This document shows, piece by piece, positions 1-13,909 of a stretch of 64,000 nucleotides of DNA. The translations under genes were made by a program, and so were the position numbers. Below the pieces are notes generated by a model. The model had not been told where the DNA came from, searched no databases, and was given only the letters and a program-made list of their open reading frames with translations. Source of the DNA: Voacanga thouarsii. Taxonomy: Eukaryota; Streptophyta; Magnoliopsida; Gentianales; Apocynaceae. Where the stretch lies: NCBI GenBank assembly GCA_026120185.1, contig JANUWF010002145.1, forward strand, positions 1,550,001 through 1,614,000. The letters are read 5' to 3'. The first letter of the stretch is position 1. Each line of letters starts with the position of its first letter.

Positions 1-1707
1 GAAAATGCAAATTTTAAAATTTTTTTCACCCACACGAAACCCTTCTATAAATATTTGTCCAAGTATGAACCACTAAATTTCAAGGATATAAATTTCTCTA
101 ATTTTGATCCACACGAGGATGTACTCAAGAACCAACAAAATTTTCTATTAGAAAAATAATATGGCGGCTAGGGTTTTAATTTTTGAGAAGAAACAATTTC
201 CAAAAGAAGGCTATTGTTTTTCCCGTAAAGGAAAAACAGAAAAAACCAGAAGAAAAAGTTCAGCATTTTCTTTTTATTCTCAGCATGCTAACTTTCCAAA
301 AAATACATATGTATAAGTGCATCTTAGAATATCACCACCACTAGAAGGAAAAAGAAACCCACGTTTGTTTCCTAAACAATTTAGGAAATATCAATAAAGC
401 CTTTTTACATTATAGGCTTAGGTTTTTTACAATTATAATTAGGCCCCTTGAATTATAATAAATTTATAATTCACCCTAAGCCTTTTAAATAATTATAATT
501 TTACCCAACTAATTATAATATTTTATATTTAGCTCATAATTATTATTTCTTCTCACAAATTAATCCTATATATTATCATATAATATCTTGAATATCAATT
601 CCTCTATTGTGTGTGACCTATTAGGTTTTTCGGTCTATTGTAGCAAAATATGAATTAATTCTAATCGCTATAGAATTAATAATCTTTAATAATTAGAATT
701 AACATATTAATTCTAATTATGATTAATTTATTATTTTTTCAATTAATAAATTCATATTTGGTAGATCATGAGCGGCATCTAACAATACATCATGACTACC
801 CAAAAATCCAAAAAGTCCAGCGGCTCGACATAAACTTTTCAATAGCTAAACATCAGTGCAATAAACTCCTTTCATCATACTATATCTCATTCGGTTTTAG
901 AGTACGAAATTAGTGCCAACTCCTACTAAAATATAATTAATTCTAACCCGAATTTATAAGTACTTGTTCTAGAATCTATTATTCAATATATGTATTAATT
1001 GAAACTACTTCCAACACATTGTCGTTTTGGCCAAGGACGTTTCGAGTAATGATTCCATACAAGTGGCCACAAGATATACGTCTTTACTATTATGAGTGAT
1101 GAATCCTTTTTGACCCTCTTAACTATTTTCGTTTACTTTATGTTGTACCCAATATCCATCCCATAGGCGGTCATGTAGGGACATTAGAGATTGGAATTAA
1201 ACTACAACGTTCAGTAAACAAAGCACCTTGGAAATCTCAAGTCTAAGGATACTTGCACATTTGCTATAATGAGATTTTATCACTGGCACTAAATAGTTAT
1301 CCATGTGAATATCTTGTAATTCAGTCATCCAATGAACTTGTTCACTTAACAAGCATCCATATGTTAACTTTGAGTATCACAATACTCACGGATGTGAGAA
1401 CTACCACTTGATCAAATTAAAAAGTATAACACGTGCTAATCTTTGCGCATTAATGACGTCCTATCTCGCTAATATTATGATTAGGGATAATTTAAGTATA
1501 AGTACTACATAGTGTAGTAGGAATCTCACATTATGATCTCTATTATAATTTTTTTAACGCTATATTATGTGCTTGGGATTTTATCTAACAGTTTTATATA
1601 CATATACATAGAATGATTAATTAAATTGAAAGATAAAGAATGTCTTTTATTAATAAATGTGATATATACAATTTATAAGTGATTGCGTATAGGGCACAAC
1701 ACTAACA
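1..1707 (-). mobile_element. Copia-type LTR, right-hand part (left end outside window)
   Basis: The stretch ends at 1707 in ...ACACTAACA, the reverse complement of a TGTTAGTGTTGTGCCC-type Copia LTR start, so the LTR reads on the minus strand. It shares landmarks with the Copia solo LTR at 17752-19204, including a GGCGGCTAGGGTTTT-like stretch (about 163 here, 18071 there) and a GTGTGACC...TAGGTT block (about 608 here). It abuts decayed Ty3 integrase sequence at 1708, so it inserted into an older element. On the minus strand a right-hand LTR is either a 5' LTR whose body lies left of the window, or a solo LTR; the left border is not visible. The only sizeable reading frame (719-913) has no recognisable content and I do not treat it as a gene. 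Confidence 0.6.
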
Positions 1708-2160
1708 AAACATTCTTGAAGTTAACTCTGAATAGAGGGATACTGAAATATAAAAAATGAGGGAAGCTAAATCCTAGATACTTAGGACCATTCCAAGTGT
1801 TAGGGAGACTTGGTCCTATTGCGTACATATTGGAATTGCCGGAGGGATTAACTGGGATACATTATGTATTTCATGTGTCTTAGCTGAAGAATTATAACCC
1901 TGACTCAGATCATGTTCTGAAGGGGGAACCATTAGTTTTACTGATGACATGAGTCATACTAAAAAATCGATCAAGATATTAGAATGAAGCGTCAAGACAT
2001 TGTGGCATAAGCAGATACCTATGGTCAAGGTTCTGTGGAAACATCATGGTACTCAGGATGTAATGTGGAAGACAGAGGAATGGGTAAAACAGAAGTATCT
2101 TAATTTACTTTAAAAGTAACATTTCGAATTTGGGGACGAAATTTTTTAAGGAGAAGATGA
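1708..2160 (+). pseudogene. Ty3 chromovirus-like pol remnant (integrase C-terminus)
   Basis: Conceptual translation gives the family-typical run [13 protein letters not shown] near 1765-1805, then a VAYRLELP-like block and an HYVFHVS block near 1857-1880. Later comes PMVKVLWKHHGTQDV near 2018-2060, the end region seen in Tekay/Del-type Ty3 elements. Several in-frame stops and at least one frame change show it is dead. The following GGGGACGAAATTTT and the purine-rich stretch before 2161 are the usual run-up to the 3' LTR. Everything upstream (gag, protease, RT, RNase H, most of integrase) is missing, cut off by the Copia LTR that ends at 1707. Confidence 0.75.
2147..2160 (+). other. Polypurine tract before 3' LTR
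   Basis: The purine-rich AAGGAGAAGATGA directly precedes the TGTAATACCCC start of the LTR at 2161. This fits a plus-strand priming site and fixes the orientation of the decayed Ty3 element. Confidence 0.6.
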
Positions 2161-4155
2161 TGTAATACCCCGTCTAACACTACCCTTGGTATATGGGGAA
2201 TATGGGTGCTAAACAGCATTTTGCTTGAGCATATATAGTGTTAAAGCATTTAAATGTGTTTTTGATGGTTATGTGTGATTGTATGTGTACTATTTTTCTG
2301 TGGCTTTGTCGATATAATAATTGTGCTAGTGGGAAAGAGAATTATTTGAATAGATTATGATATGATATAGAAAGGTGTTTTGGTTGAGAGTGAAGAGAAT
2401 TGTTGGGAAAAAATATGAACAATAGTTGATATACTTTAGTGGATAAAGTTTGGTATATGATCCCTTGAGACCAAAGTTCGAATCCCAACTTTAGCATATT
2501 TCTTGCTTTTCTTTTTCCTTGTCTTTCATTCCTTAATTCCTTAGCCGAAATTCTCCATGATTAGCCGCCACTTCGAACTTTATCTCCTAAAATATAGGAG
2601 AGTGATTATGTTGGAAATTATAAGATAAACCAAAAATTTTATTTTTACTCTTTTAAATATAAATATCTTTTAAATAAAGATATTATCTATACAAGGAAAT
2701 TATCTATAGAATATAATCTAATTTTTGTATGATATATCTTCTTCATCTTGTAATTTTTGAAAAAAGGAAAAGATGGAAACAAAATTCCAACTGCCCTTTT
2801 CTAGACATAGGACTATTCTAATTTAATTCTAGGATAATAAAATAAACTACAGATTTTATCTTTAGAAATTATTTAATTATCTTTATTAGAACTCGTTTTA
2901 TCTTCTATAGTGATATTTTTTTGGAAAATTCCAGCTTTTAGTGCCGCCATCCTTGGAGCTATGTTAGCTTAACATGAATTCTTGAAGGTAGGAGATAATC
3001 CTATCCAAATAAATTACATAATATATTCTATTAACCAGATTTTTATTTAAACCCAAGTTAAACTTCTTTTTCTTCTTTTCCTCCCCATAATTCGGCCACC
3101 ATAGGTTCTCTTTTCCTATATTTTTCGGCTAACCTATTCCATAAGTAAAAAGAGACGTTTTTCCTTTCTTCTTTTATTCAAGAAAACCAAAACCAAGAAG
3201 GAGTTCTTCACTCCTTCAAACACTCAAACCTTTACCTTGTTGTTTCTTAGATAGAGTTGCAGTCTATCTAAGCTACATCACACACAATCTTTCATTCACC
3301 AAGGGAAACCAAAAACTCATACTCACACATTGCTGATTTTTTGCCAGCACAAGTGCATACACACGAAACGACACAAAACACGCACACTTTTATACCAAAA
3401 TTGAAACACCAAAAGAGGAATAGCACGAGAGTTTTGTCATTCACTTTTGTACTACTCAAAGCCATGAGCTCTTCTCATCTACACTTTTTTTCGACCTACA
3501 CACACAATCTTGAAAACTAAGACATCAAGCGAAGCTCTTTACCAACATACTTTTGGACTTCTTGCTTGCACCCCTTTCTTCATATAAGAAAACGCTGCAT
3601 TAATAAGTCTATTCAAGGTAATCAACTCTTCTTATTCTTTTCCCATCTTTCTTTTCTTCTTCCATTCTCTTCTTTTCTTCTTGGTCAAAATCAAAGGTTG
3701 AATCTCCTTTCCCTTTTATGAATGTGCGAACACCCTAGTCCAACAAGATATCATTGACCTATCACTCATTCAAGGGGCAGATAATTTGCTTTGCTTCTCA
3801 AACGGATTCACTCTGAGTCATGAATGGGTCATTTTTTGATCTTTTGTCTGTCTTTTAGAGGTAATCCGAATTGCTCACCTTTAATAGTTGTATTTGAGAT
3901 ATTGATGCCTGAGTAGTGTATTTTAATGAGAATATGCTTAAGAAGATTGAATGCTATAGACACGACTGTGATGATTATCAATTGTGATGCATATTGTTAA
4001 TTTCCCTATAAGTGAATATAAAGTTGAGTAATACAATAACTCTTAGTATTAGATCTGCTGCTATAAATGTTGAATAGTAATGAGTTGATTATCATGAGAT
4101 TGAAGTATGTTTTATATGGATCTTGGGTAAAGGTTGAATATATATAAATAAATAA

Positions 4156-4190
<35 letters not shown>

Positions 4191-5640
4191 GTTGGGTAGT
4201 CATGTCTAAGTTGAGTTATTCTCCTGATGATTGCATATGAGTATTATAAACTCCTTGACCTAGATTCCAAATTATATTTATGAATGTTATCATGAGCATG
4301 TTGGGAGAATACTATAATTTATGCTAAGGGACTAGTTAAGTTATATGTTACCATGACAATGTAAGAAATGATTGTCCATTGGTGTTTGAAAGTTATATTG
4401 AACTATCTCAGTTGAGATGTTGTTTATGATTGTGTGAGATAAGACTCTACGTTGAGTTGTTGGTAAAATATTATTTGATTAGGACTTTTATCATTTGTTA
4501 TTAGCTGAGTGTAAGAATCAAATGTGAAGATCAAGCTAATAAGATATCCTATTTGTTAAGTCGATTCAAGTAAGTTCTTGTATAAAACCTTGGTTGTTAA
4601 ATACTCACGTTTGCAAGTCATGTATGATATGATATTGAATCAAAATATGATTTCTTGGAATGCAACACGGTCAAGTTGTTTCTCTGATAAAATAGTTTTG
4701 GTAAAACAAAGATTTTTCAATAAAACAACATTTTTGTTCATCAAATGATTTCAAGCAAATTATTTGAAAACCATGATTGCTAGACGAATGTTTGAAAGTG
4801 ATTGTTTAAGATTGATCATTGAGCTGGATTCTAATCTATTGATTTGAGAATGATCCTTTAGCAGGATAATATTTCGTTGAGTACTCAATAAGGGTAGGCT
4901 GTTAAGGCTAGTCTTAGAAAGTTATGGTGTCTTTCAATTGGTCACCACCTCTTGGAGATGAGCTCTGATTGGATAAGACGTCAGATCTGGTGGTTCAGGC
5001 CGATTTGAGTTAGCAACTTAAGCTAGGTAGACTGTTGTCTGAGATTGGACATTCGGTTATTTTGGGTGCAGAGATGAAGGAGTATCTCACCCGTGGACTA
5101 ATCATCCACCGCGCAGTGATGCAGGGTTTCACTGTGCATCGTCTATGATACAGGGTTTCCTAGTCCATGTATTTATTGTTGGGTGGTTGATTTACTGAAA
5201 AATTTTCTAATATGCTATAAAGCAAAATTTATATAGAATACCACTCAGTGTTTTGAAAGAAGTGAACTTTGATTTGCAAACACTTTTCAAATGTTTCTAC
5301 TATGCATCCATGAAATGCTTTAGAATAACATGAGCATACACATGACTTATTGCGAAGCAATTCTCACACTCTCTTTTATCATGTTTTCATCATCAACTTT
5401 AAACATTGTGATTCTTTTGAGAGATTGAAATTTATTGTGATGATTCGTTGTATCTATTTTTTCGTTGAGACACTTGTTTTTGTTAGCCTGAGATTTGTAT
5501 AAGTTTTTTTATGTAATAAATTTAGACAGTTTATTTGTCTTTTTTTGAGTTTTGTTACCTCATTATAAAGACTACTGGTCCTCTAGATGGGGCGACAACA
5601 TCCTCGCCTTTTAAGGTACATAGATAGTGGGGTGTTACGG
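2161..5640 (+). mobile_element. Ty3 (Tekay/Del-like) 3' LTR, about 3.5 kb
   Basis: It starts TGTAATACCCC right after a polypurine tract and ends near 5640 in GGGGTGTTAC, the near-palindromic LTR ends typical of plant Tekay/Del chromoviruses. The last bases are mutated (ACGG instead of ACA). Just before the end is the GGGGCGACAACATCCTCG block that recurs, diverged, at the end of the solo LTR near 30720. It is AT-rich with no coding content; frames inside it are short and low-complexity. It has no partner LTR in the window, so the 5' part of the element is lost or lies to the left. Confidence 0.7.
4137..4189. repeat. (ATAA)n/(TA)n microsatellite
   Basis: AT-only simple repeat inside the Ty3 LTR: a few AAAT units followed by about 14 TA units. 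The reading frame across it encodes only alternating Tyr-Ile. Confidence 0.95.
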
Positions 5641-6904
5641 TCTACATATGGAATTTTGGATCATAAGTCTCACTTTTTTATTTTTAGAACTTTTTAGATG
5701 AGACATTTGTTAAGAAGTTAAAAAAAATTAATATATAACAAAAATGATATTTGAAGTGTAAAAAAAAGGGGGGAGGGGGGGGCAGAAGATTTAGTATAAA
5801 TAATTACTAATTGGAATTTTGAGATAATTGAGAGTTTGGATTGGAGTTAATTGAGAGAGAATTGAGAGATAAGTATAAAAATGAAAGAGAAATTTAAGAG
5901 TTTGGAAATTAAAAAAGTAAAGAAACTATCAGTTTCAACCATGGTTCTGAAAGTCGGACCGGACTGGCCGGTTCAATCGACCACTAGTCTGGCTTGACTC
6001 TATGCTATAAGTCGGCAGTGAGAAAATCGATCGAACCAATAAAAATTGGTCAAGTATAAATCGGTCAATTTGAATTTAAAAAAAAAAGAAAATAAATCTA
6101 TTCTTGTGTTTTAGAACTTTTTGGCAAATAACTAAGTTATCCTTATTTAAAATCTATTAGTTTTAAGAGATATTTTTTATATTGTTTATTTATTTTTATT
6201 TTTTAAATATATATAATTAATAATATTTAAAAAATATATTTAATTATATTCCGGTTTGACCACGATTCAACCTGATCAAACCTATGAACCATTGAACCTG
6301 TTGCTTCACCGATTCGATGACTGGTCCAATTTTCAGAACCTTGATTTCAACTACCAATTAATGGTTTGGGAAAACCTCCAATCTTAATTGATTTGCTAAC
6401 CACGGTTCGGTTAGTCGATTCAACCGTGAACCACTTGAACTATGAAAGTCTAATTTGCTCTCTATAGAGAAAATAGATTAAAATTTCTCTCTCCTTCCCC
6501 ATTTTATTTTTTCCGTTATTCCACTTTTGACCATACTCTTTTTTTTATTATTATTAAGATTTGTGCAATCTTATATTCATAATATGCACCACAAATACTT
6601 TGTTCTCTAGTTAAAAATTCAAAACATCTTTAAAAGATATTTAAGATCGGTCTACATCATCACTGTATTGACTAGTGCTATTTTGCACTCATAAAATATT
6701 CTACTAGCAAAAGCCCAACTAATGTAAAAAAATATATTCATATTAGATCAAGTTATCTAGATTGTCTATAAGATTTTACTATATATTATTAGTAGTTATG
6801 TTGTAATTCAATTATTGTAAGACATAAAATGTTACACCTCCAATAACAATACAAGTCCCATCAATAAGAGTTGAATTTTTTTATAATTACATTTTTACCC
6901 TTGT
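5641..6904. other. Non-coding spacer between two Ty3 LTRs
   Basis: AT-rich DNA between the LTR ending near 5640 and the solo LTR starting at 6905. It contains a G-rich run (about 5768-5784) and a MITE-like element (5943-6340, listed separately). No reading frame or RNA gene is recognisable in the rest. Confidence 0.6.
5943..6340. mobile_element. MITE-like element with GGTTCTGAAA terminal inverted repeats
   Basis: The left end GGTTCTGAAAGTCGGACC (5943) and the reverse complement of the right end (GGTTCTGAAAATTGGACC, ending 6340) match at 16 of 18 positions. The ~400-bp interior is AT-rich and non-coding, with CCGGTT-rich subterminal stretches near both ends. Such short CCGGTT-rich elements with GGTTCTGAAA ends are common in plant genomes. 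The target duplication is unclear, so the superfamily (perhaps hAT) is an inference. Confidence 0.6.
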
Positions 6905-8177
6905 TGTAACACCCCTCTTATTCATGCATGGGAATATAATAAAGATATTTGCATTCGAAAGCATATTATTGTATGGGAATTTATTTGAATAAATTGCATG
7001 TCTAATTTTTTATGGAATTTGTTTTTGTTTGAAATATTTGTATAGGAAATTTGTGCATAATTGTGTGATTATATTGTGAAGCTTTTTAGTGAATAATTTT
7101 ATGTTTTGAATAGGGAATTATTTATTAGAAAGTAATAAATATGCATTTATTTAGTGAAAAACTATGTTTTTAAAGAAAATCTTAAAAATCAGTTTTACAA
7201 AGAACTCAATATTGATTTTTGTTAAATATAAGCTCTATTTTAATATTTTGACTCTTGTATGACAAAAACCATGAACCTTTTGAACTCTTTGTGAACTATT
7301 TGAACATATGCTTATTATTTTTGCATAAGACCATTTTTATTGAATTTATTTTTATTACATTAAACCCTAGATGTCCAAAAGTTTGCAAAATTCCCTTTTT
7401 ACCCCTCCTTAGTGCCACCACTCTTGTGCAATCCTAGCTTTTGGATTTTTATTAATCTTAGTTGTCTATTTCTTATAAAATCATAGACATTCATTTATAA
7501 CTTATCTAAATAATTTAATCTCCTTTATCCATTTATTTTAATCTTATCCATATACTTGAAATGATCTCAACCTTTCATCTTGTTAAATCTAAGACATCCA
7601 TTTGTACATCTTATCTAAATAAATTAATTTTTACCATCCAAGTGTTTTAAATCACAACCATACACTTGATTTAATCTCAAGCATTCAATTACCTTAAATC
7701 TTAACCTTTTATTTTACTTCTTGTGCAAGCAAATTAATATAGACCCTTGATTTTATTACACAAAAAGAAAATTACAAGCCGTAGAACCCTATTGTGTTCA
7801 GCCAACCCCTATCCCTCACAAGAAAATTTCATTTATTCTCTCCTCATCTCTTCTCCCAACCGAAACCCCCTCTCCCCTCTTGCTTCTTTCATTTTTCCAA
7901 AATAAAGTGAAGAGCATTGACTTGATAATTAAAGATTGAAAACCTTAATTTTTGTGGTTTAAGAGTTTTAGTTGATTACTTCAAGAAGTAAAGACTTTAA
8001 AACCAACTTCTCTTTGAATTTTCAAGTTATGTAAAAGTGATTTTTCTAGACAGATTTTTGATCTATTGAAAATATCATTTTTGGTTGTTTTGATGATGAA
8101 AAAATGATGAAATATTGTTTATAACATATACATTTGAGTTTATGTTGTTGATTTTGGGAGATTTTGTGGAGTATTGA

Positions 8178-10018
8178 TGAAGGACGAAAATGGCAGAAAT
8201 GATGAAACCCAAAGCATACTTATAGAACGAAAAAATGTACCTCTGTGTTTGAATGACCTTATTGGTACTGAAGAAGATGTTTGTACCAGAATGCTTGAAG
8301 CTATTGGATCACGTCCTTATAAATGTCGACTTTGTCTCATTTATGCGAAGCTTTTGAGCTTCCGAAATGATACCCTTTCCTCTGCCAGTGAAGCTCACAG
8401 AATGTTGGGTTTGCTTCACTTTAGCCTCTGTGAATACCTTCATAGACTTGGCTATCTTTTTCATCTATTGTCCTGATTGCATTTCTCTGTATTTTCTTTT
8501 CATCAATTCATAGAGAGAGAGAGAGAGGGAGAGAGAGAGAAAGACCAACAGCATGAAACAAAAAGCACCATACTTTCTGCTGTCTTTCACGCAAAACAAC
8601 ACGGGATCCATTCTGTGTTAATTTTTTATTTAATTAATTAATTATTATTTTATTTTATTTTACCCTTGGTCTTATTTATTGGGTCAGATAAAATTATTCA
8701 CTCTTGAGCTTGAACACCCATAAATAATAAGTCTCAATTATTTATTTTCTGGGCTTCATTAAACAATCCAATAAATAATTAATAAGCCCAAATAGACCAA
8801 TATAATATATTAGACTTTTTATCTAGTTTATACATAAATTAATTTTCTGATTATTCAATCTGGATTTTAGGCATTGAATAATTAATTAACCAATTAAACT
8901 AAATAAAATATATATTTTCTCTCTCGGACCTTTTATTTTATTCTAATCCAATAATAAATTAGACTATTTAAATAAAATAAAATAAAACCCATAATTATCA
9001 AGACCAATTCTTTAACCCAAATCTGTCAGGACTTAAGGGCTATTTTAGAAACCAAAAGACACATTGTCTTGGCTACTAAAATGACCAAAATACCCCTATT
9101 ATATAAATAGCTATATTTTATATTTTAAATATTTTCTAATATTATCATAAGGAAATATTTATCCCAAGGATAATGCTACGTTAGCAAAGTCTTCGACCTA
9201 CAGGTGTAATGATTAAAATACCCATCTACGCATTGCCTGCATTTAGAGAGGAGGAGTGTACTAACACTACTCTAATAGACATCTACCATCCTTAGACCTC
9301 GAGTCCAATGATCCATAACTCCTGGAATGTTTCTACTTTCCAAGAGAATTACCCTAAAGTAAACATCCAAGTCATGTTCCCTAGGCCCTAGATAATTAGA
9401 TTATTTGAATAGTCATAAGAGGCGATATAGCGCAGAAGTTATCTTGTACAAATCTGTCTTAACTAACTAGTCACATATACCCAACATACAAGTATATCGG
9501 CTCTACGAAAGAACCTTAACTACAGCATATCAAAGTATATGCTTCTAGCTTTGTCAGACCACCAACTCATACCCAAGAGATAGAGTATTAGTCCACACTG
9601 CAGCAGTAATAGTTTGAGTTTCTTCTAAATAGTATTTTTAGAAACCACTATTACAGGTCATATTCTACGTATTCGAAATACGCTCATGCTATGAAGTGAG
9701 TGTACTATTCACTAGCTAAAGGTAAGTCATTCTCTATTTGAAATTCATAACACAATAACCTAAATATAATGAGATTTCCATTCTCATCAATCGGTTAAGA
9801 ATAAATATTTATGTGTTAAGTAACCCGTGATACATACCTTATTGCGAAAGACCATCATTCACATGAATCACTTACTGAAACACAATGGGTCCTTTCCAAA
9901 TGAAAATCGTGCACAAATAAAACGTAAATTCACAAAAAAAAAAAAGAGAATAAATTCTTTTATTAATAAATTCGATAATTACATCAAAAAATTAGTCTAG
10001 AGGGCATATATTTCAATA
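8178..10018 (-). repeat. Copia 3' LTR (left copy)
   Basis: It starts TGAAGGACGAAAATGGC and ends ...TATATTTCAATA; the terminal CA is mutated to TA next to the polypurine tract. It matches the right copy along its full length. A (GA)n run at 8512-8540 is much longer than in the partner, which accounts for much of the 1841 versus 1811 bp difference. An open frame at 8174-8476 crosses the LTR start, has no similarity I recognise, and is broken in the other LTR. Confidence 0.9.
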
Positions 10019-10035
10019 ATCTCCCACTTGCACTT
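10019..10035 (-). other. Copia polypurine tract
   Basis: Read on the minus strand the stretch is GCAAGTGGGAGAT, directly abutting the 3' LTR. The form AAGTGGGAGAT before the LTR is characteristic of plant Copia elements. Confidence 0.8.
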
Positions 10036-10040
10036 TAAGA

Positions 10041-13000
10041 CTAAGACAGCCCGTAGTTGCCCACCCCTATGACGTCTAAGTGTCTCTTGAAGACTCTCTC
10101 AGCCAAAAGTTTGGTAAAGGGATCTACTAGGTTGGTCTCCGAGACTATCTGTTCCATCACGATTTTCCGTCTCTGAATGAAATTCTGAATCAGGTGGTAA
10201 TTCCTCTGAATGTGCTTCCTCTTCTTGTGGTTCCTGGGTTTTTGGATTGCAAGACTACTCCAGAGTGTCGCAATACACTACAATCGGTCTGTCCATGTGT
10301 TGCACAACTCCAAGTTCTGAAAAGAACTTCTGGAGCCAGACTGCTTCCTTGGATGCTTCTGAAGCTACCACATACTCATCTTTCATGGTTGAGTCAACAA
10401 TACAAGATTGCTTGATACTCTTCCATGAAATAACTCCTCCAGACAAGGTGAAGATATATCCACTAGTGGATTTTCTCTCATTCTTATCTGCCTGGAAATC
10501 TGAATCTGTATATCTAGTAGGAACCAAGTCATTAGCCTTGTAAACTAGCATATAATATTTTGTACCATTGAGGTACTTGAGAATATGTTTTATAGCTTGC
10601 CAATGAACCTCCACAAGGTTTGACTGATATATGCTAACTAAGTCTACGGCAAAATGAATATCTGGCCTAGTGCACAGCATGGCGTGCATGAGACTTCCCA
10701 CAGCCGAAGCGTAGGGAATCCTACTCATCTTGTCTTTTTCCTCTCGAGACTTAGGACAGTCCTTAGAACAAAAAGACAACCTATGTCTGCGAGGGATTAG
10801 ATCTCCCTGACATAAGTTTATGCTAAACTTGGCAAGCGTCTTGTCAATGTATGTCTTTTGGGATAATTCAAACATTCTCTACTTCCTATTTCTAAGAAGC
10901 TTAATCCCGAAAATATAACTGGCTTCTCCCAAGTCCTTCATACTAAATTGGCTAGACAACCAAACTTTAGTAGATGACAATGTTCCTACATTATTCTCAA
11001 TTAGTAGAATGTCATCCACATATAGGATAAGAAAAACCACATTTATGCCTTCTAATTTCCTATACACATATGGTTCATCCTCTTGTTGAATGAAACTATA
11101 AGATTTTACAGTCTCGTCAAAACGAATGTTCCATGTTCTAGATGCCTACTTAAGTCCATAAATGAACTTTTTAAGCTTGCAAACCATATGTTTTTGGCCT
11201 TTAGCAATAAAACCTTCTGGTTGGAACATATAAATGTCTTCGTTAAGATGGCCATTAAGAAATACCATCTTAACATGTATTTGTCATATCTCATAGTCAA
11301 AATGATATGCAATGGCAAGAAGGATACGAATGGACTTAAGTTTGGCTATCGGGGAAAAGATTCCCTTATAATCAATTCTCTTTTTCTGAGTATACCCTTT
11401 CACCACAAGCCCAACTTTGAAGGTTTCCACCTTCCCATCTGCTCCCCCTCTTCCTCTTGTATAGCTACTTACACCCAATGGGTTTTATCCCTTCAGGTGA
11501 AGCTACAAGATCCCAAATCTGATTAAAATACACAGGCTCAATCTCAGCTTTCATTACTTCATGCCATAGATTTGCATCGGCATCAGCATCAGCAATAGCC
11601 TCCTCGTATCTGGTGGGATCTTATTCCTGATGGTCAGAGACCAGCTTGAAAGCCTCTGCTGTCCATCTTTCTGGAACTCTAGATATCCTCCCATTACGAT
11701 GAAGATCCATTTGTACAGGTTCTTGAAGCTGTGCTTCTTCTTGTTCTATAATTGGGTTTGAAGAAGTTGATTTCGAAGATAACTTTTTATCGAGTTCCAA
11801 CCTTATTGAACCTTTAGTGGAAGTACTTTGATCATCCTCCAAATATCTAGCATTAGTACTTACCAGTACTTTCTGTTCCTTGGGATGATAAAAGTAACCT
11901 CATTTTATCCCTTTTAGATACCTAACAAAATAGCATAATTCTGATATTAGTTCTAGCTTGTTTCCTTTGATCAGTACATAAGTTAGACAGCCCCATATCC
12001 TGAGATAATTTAGACTTAGCTTACGCCCAGTCCACATCTTATAGGGCGTCCTAGGTACTAACTTGGAATGCACCAAATTTAGAATGTATGCCGCTATTTC
12101 TAAGGCATATCTCCAAAAGAAAACCAGAAGAGTAGCATGAGACATCATGCTTCGAACCATTTTCATTAATATCCTGTTCCTTCTCTCAACTACTCCATTC
12201 TGTTAGGGTGTACTCGGCGCGGATAGTTGGGATACTATCCCATGATGTACCATGTAATCCTTGAATCCACTGAGGAGATACTCTCCACTACAATCTGATT
12301 GTAAAGTTTTGATTAGTTTACCTGTCCGACGCTCCACTTTAGCCTCAAACTCTTTAAACTTGTTAAAAGAGTTAGACTTGCACCTTATCAGGTAGACATC
12401 ACTAAATCTTATACAATCGTCCGTGAAAGTGATGAAGTACTCAAAACCCCCTCTAACTTGTGTAGACAAATGAACACACACATCAGTATGAACAAGACCC
12501 AATATCTCATTGGCTTTATCAGCCTTTTGGGTGAACCACCTTTTGGTCATTTTTCCCATAAGACAAGATTCACACTGAAGCCAACTTTTTAATTTTAATG
12601 AGCCAAAAGGTCCATCATGGATTAACCTCTGAATCCTGGTTGAGTTAATATGACCCAACCTTATATGCTAAAAATAAGAGTCATTGACATTGGTCTTTTT
12701 CTTCTTATTTAAAGGATCAGATTGAGTGTTATTTATTTAATTGTTTATAAGATTTAAAAAGAATAAGTGTCCATATATGTGCCATGTACATAAAACTTCT
12801 CTATTTCTATTGATAGTAACACCAGAATGGAAAGAAACAAAATATCCATGATTTATTAGCTTTGCAACTGAAATCAAATTCCATTTAAAATCGGGTACAT
12901 ATAAAATATCTTTCAAAAAAACTACTTTATTACAATAAAAAATAAAATCCAGTTTTTCTACTGCAAGGGTCCATTCTTGTGCTCTATTTCCTACTCGTAG

Positions 13001-13909
13001 TCTATGCTCGCCCTTCTGGAGTCTTCTTATCTTCCTAAATCCTTGTAAGGAGTTACAGATATGATCAGTGGCACCAGAATCAATAATCCAAGTGGAAGTT
13101 GATCCAACCATTGAAATTGACTCTAGATAGAGAATAATACATGTAGGGTTTTTCTTGGCACTCTTTTTTTCAGTGTCCCTTCTGCCCGCACTTGAAGTAT
13201 TTGCCTTTGGGCTTGTTGGGCTGGTTCTTGGGTTGGGCCGATTTGTTTCCTTTCTTCTTCTTGAACTTCCTAGGCTTAGATCCAGTTCTAGAAGAAAAAA
13301 TCCTAGCAATCATAGCCTTAGACTATGGCTTCATGACTTTTATTAACTTGATTAACTCATGTTTAACTTGTTCATGTTATAATTTAACTTGAACTGAGTA
13401 AATGAGCCCGAAAGAGATTCAAGAACCATATTCACTTGGCTCTCCGGCTCAATTACAGCCCCTAAGACTTCTGCTTCATTGAAAGCAGCAATCATCTTGA
13501 GTATATACTCTTTGACTAATACTCCCTCAGCCATCTTAGTATTGATGATCGCCTTAAGAGCCTTTTGCCTTGCGGGCCAGCTCTTATCTGCGAACATTTT
13601 GGCTAGTGATTAGCTAATGTCGTATGCAGTGGCCATGTGCTCATGTTTAGATTGGAGCACATCAGACATGGAGGCCAACATGTAACATCGAGTCATTTCA
13701 TTGGCCTTCATCCATGCTTTCTCAGCCTCTCACTTCTCAGCGATAAAACCCTCCCTAATAATAAGACGGGTGTCAAAGAGGACATACTTATACTCCTCAG
13801 TAGTAAGTATTATGTCCAAGTTTCTTTTCCAATTCGTATAATTTGGACCTGTTAGCTTATTCTCACAGAGAATAACGACCAAAGAACTAAAAGAACCTCC
13901 ACCAACCAT
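10041..13909 (-). pseudogene. Copia gag-pol polyprotein, broken
   Basis: Reading leftward from a probable start at 13909, gag opens MVGGGSFSSL and soon shows GPNYTNWKRNL, the usual Copia gag (UBN2-type) opening. A zinc knuckle with FKCGQKGH lies near 13180-13200. The protease block WIIDSGATDHIC lies near 13070. The GAG-pre-integrase block and integrase follow, with acidic residues in VHTDVC, LQSDCSGEY and NGVVERRN (about 12520-12170). RT carries LYVDDILL near 11010-11035. RNase H follows from about 10875. The C-terminus (IQRNYHLIQNF, then FTKLLAERV) runs to the stop at 10041-10043. Breaks include in-frame stops at 12203-12205, 11900-11902 and 11621-11623, frame changes within RT (around 11480-11070), and a shift near 10255 that moves RNase H into another frame. 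No functional polyprotein can be made. Confidence 0.9.

Noticed and set aside
4006..4203. Tyr-Ile repeat frame
   Set aside because: Translation of the (TA)n microsatellite in the Ty3 LTR.
8174..8476. 100-codon frame crossing the start of the Copia LTR
   Set aside because: It depends on a non-ATG start outside the LTR, the matching segment of the other LTR (15588 onward) has stops and changes, and nothing in it is recognisable.
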